A DNA stretch of 64,000 bases, taken from Meloidogyne chitwoodi. Lineage: Eukaryota; Nematoda; Chromadorea; Rhabditida; Meloidogynidae. Below are positions 62,667 through 64,000 of this stretch, piece by piece. Numbering within the stretch: position 1 is the first letter of the stretch; every line of letters begins with the position of its first letter. The stretch spans positions 1,054,001 to 1,118,000 of the forward strand of contig JACZZP010000018.1 in the NCBI GenBank assembly GCA_015183035.1, read 5' to 3'. Under the pieces are notes generated by a model. That model searched no databases. It was not told the DNA's origin and saw nothing but the letters and a program-made list of their open reading frames with translations. The translations under genes were made by a program, and so were the position numbers.

Positions 62667-63042
62667 TAAAATAATTATTAATGCATAAAAAAATTCTAAC
62701 GCTCATTTGTTTTTTAACTAGCCTTTAATAGGCCAAATTTATTGTTTTTATTTAAGAGACTTTTATATTAATTCTAAATGTTTAGAGTAATTTTATACTG
62801 ATTTTTATTATTTTGTTAAAAATATAATAAATTTTTTAAAGTAGATAAGGATTGCTTTAAATTTTTTTAACGAGAATAAAATCAGTATAAAAATATTGAA
62901 CTCTTTGTGATTATATCAGTGTACATTACATATTATTTTGAAGAGATAAATGAACCGATAAATTTATAATTTTATAAAATCTTTTGTTAAAATACAAATA
63001 TTTTTATTTATTCACAATTTTTAAAATATAAAATTAAAAAGA
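62667..63042. other. Intergenic, USP46 / SLC6
   Basis: About 375 bp of AT-rich sequence between two plus-strand genes. No feature recognised. Confidence 0.5.
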
Positions 63043-64000
63043 ATGAATTATGATGAGACAGATTTTGGTATTGAATATCCTTTTGAGGAAACTGGTGGTT
63101 CTGGCGATGAGAACAGAATTAGAGGAAATTGGTCACTTAAATCAGATTATTTATTTTCAATATTTGGCTACACTTTTGCATTAGGAAATATTTGGCGATT
63201 TCCATATCAATGTGGAATAAATGGAGGGTATTATTATTATAATCTTTTTAAAACAATTAATTTTTTTAAAGGATTGCTTATTTAATACTTTACATTGTTT
63301 TATTTATGGTTGGTGCTCTTCCCATTCTTTTTATGGTTTTTTTATATTTTTTATAATGTTATTTTATATTTTTAAGGAACTTTCGCTTGGACAATTTGTT
63401 AGTTTAGGACCTGCCTCTGTTTGGAAATTGGCACCTCTTTTTAAAGGTTTTTATTTGTTTATAAATATTTTTTAGAGTTTTATTATATTTTTAGGTATTG
63501 GAATTTCAATGCTTTTTGTTTCTGTTTTAATTGCTATTTATTATAATTTAATTACTGCTTGGGCATTTTATTATATGATTAATTCTTTAAAATTTTCTCT
63601 TCCTTGGACAACATGTGGAAATGAATGGAATACTGAAAGTTTTTTTTATTTTAATTTATTTTAATTTTATTTTTTTTAGATTGTTATGTTTGGAATAAAG
63701 AGTCAATTAATGCTTGTAAACTCTTAAATGGTTCATTTCTTTCAAATGGAACTTGTATTAATTTTAATAATAATACTGACCCTAGTAATAATAATTCAAT
63801 ATTAATTTTGGATTCAAATAATAAAGTAATGGCTGGAGTTGAATATTTTCAGTTTTGAAGTTATTTTTGATTCATTAAATAATTATTTTTTCAGTAATCA
63901 GGTTTTGATGATTTCTTCTGGAATACTTGACTTTGAAACAATTAATTGGCAATTAGCTATGTATAAATATATTTAAATTAATATTTTTTTGGTTGTCGAA
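63043..64000 (+). CDS. Sodium- and chloride-dependent neurotransmitter transporter (SLC6), 5' part
   Basis: Na+-coupled symporter of the SLC6 (SNF) family, truncated by the window end. It starts [18 protein letters not shown]1 carries [21 protein letters not shown], the Na+ and substrate-binding unwound helix. TM2 ends [25 protein letters not shown], and TM3 is [27 protein letters not shown]. The large extracellular loop begins [12 protein letters not shown] with the conserved Cys pair (the second in DCYVWN) and N-glycosylation sites. The last visible exon reads [20 protein letters not shown] before TM4. Splices at 63222/63269, near 63336/63377 and 63848/63895 keep the frame. Substrate cannot be assigned from this part; it could be a GABA-, betaine- or amino-acid-type carrier. 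Confidence 0.9.

Overview
The window looks like nuclear DNA of a plant-parasitic nematode, most likely a root-knot nematode (Meloidogyne-like, tylenchid). The basis is very high A+T content, many short introns of about 40-60 nt, animal gene content with closest recognisable relatives in nematodes (ceh-43, mtm-3, pdhk-2, usp-46, NRF-6-type acyltransferase, tyrosinase with Cys-rich tail), tight same-strand gene spacing, and AG acceptors lying one or two bases before several start codons, as expected for spliced-leader trans-splicing. The species is inferred, not proven. There are no rRNA genes, CRISPR arrays or bacterial features.

Layout. 1-536 (-): 5' end of clathrin heavy chain. 1311-5107 (+): MTMR3/4-type myotubularin without its FYVE finger. 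5955-8235 (+): 4-hydroxyphenylpyruvate dioxygenase, interrupted by an intron whose acceptor reads AT. 8525-10703 (-): divergent Cys-loop channel subunit. 11402-19847 (-): a probable three-gene operon, NOMO then SPOUT1 methyltransferase then phosphatidylserine decarboxylase. 20327-21915 (+): RFC2. 21946-23360 (-): DUSP12 phosphatase, convergent with RFC2 only 30 bp away. 23588-25932 (-): a truncated, chimeric second copy of NOMO. 26361-27392: a 1-kb foldback element with 386-bp arms. 27645-29818 (-): sulfite oxidase. 30486-35896 (-): two tandem paralogues of a basic repeat protein (STPR-like) sharing an almost identical first exon. 37231-41558 (-): FAM173/ATPSCKMT, whose single large intron contains the complete XPR1 phosphate exporter gene (38297-41204, same strand). 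41559-47215: gene-poor 5.6 kb in front of the Distal-less homeobox gene ceh-43 (47216-50144, +). 50741-53110 (-): tyrosinase with a 252-bp MITE in an intron. 53906-57186 (-): NRF-6-type acyltransferase. 58557-60308 (+): pyruvate dehydrogenase kinase. 60901-62666 (+): USP46/USP12 deubiquitinase. 63043 to the end (+): SLC6 transporter, cut by the window edge.

Gene models were built by hand from splice signals, reading-frame phase and family conservation. Wherever exon coordinates are listed in full, the frame closes without a remainder. The strongest unusual signals are the gene-within-an-intron arrangement flanked by 17-nt complementary sequences, the chimeric NOMO copy, the foldback element and its link to the MITE at 51.9 kb, and two introns ending in AT where family conservation demands a splice. 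Most genes are ordinary housekeeping functions (endocytosis, ER membrane-protein biogenesis, lipid, tyrosine and sulfur metabolism, DNA replication, mitochondrial control) and do not form one pathway.
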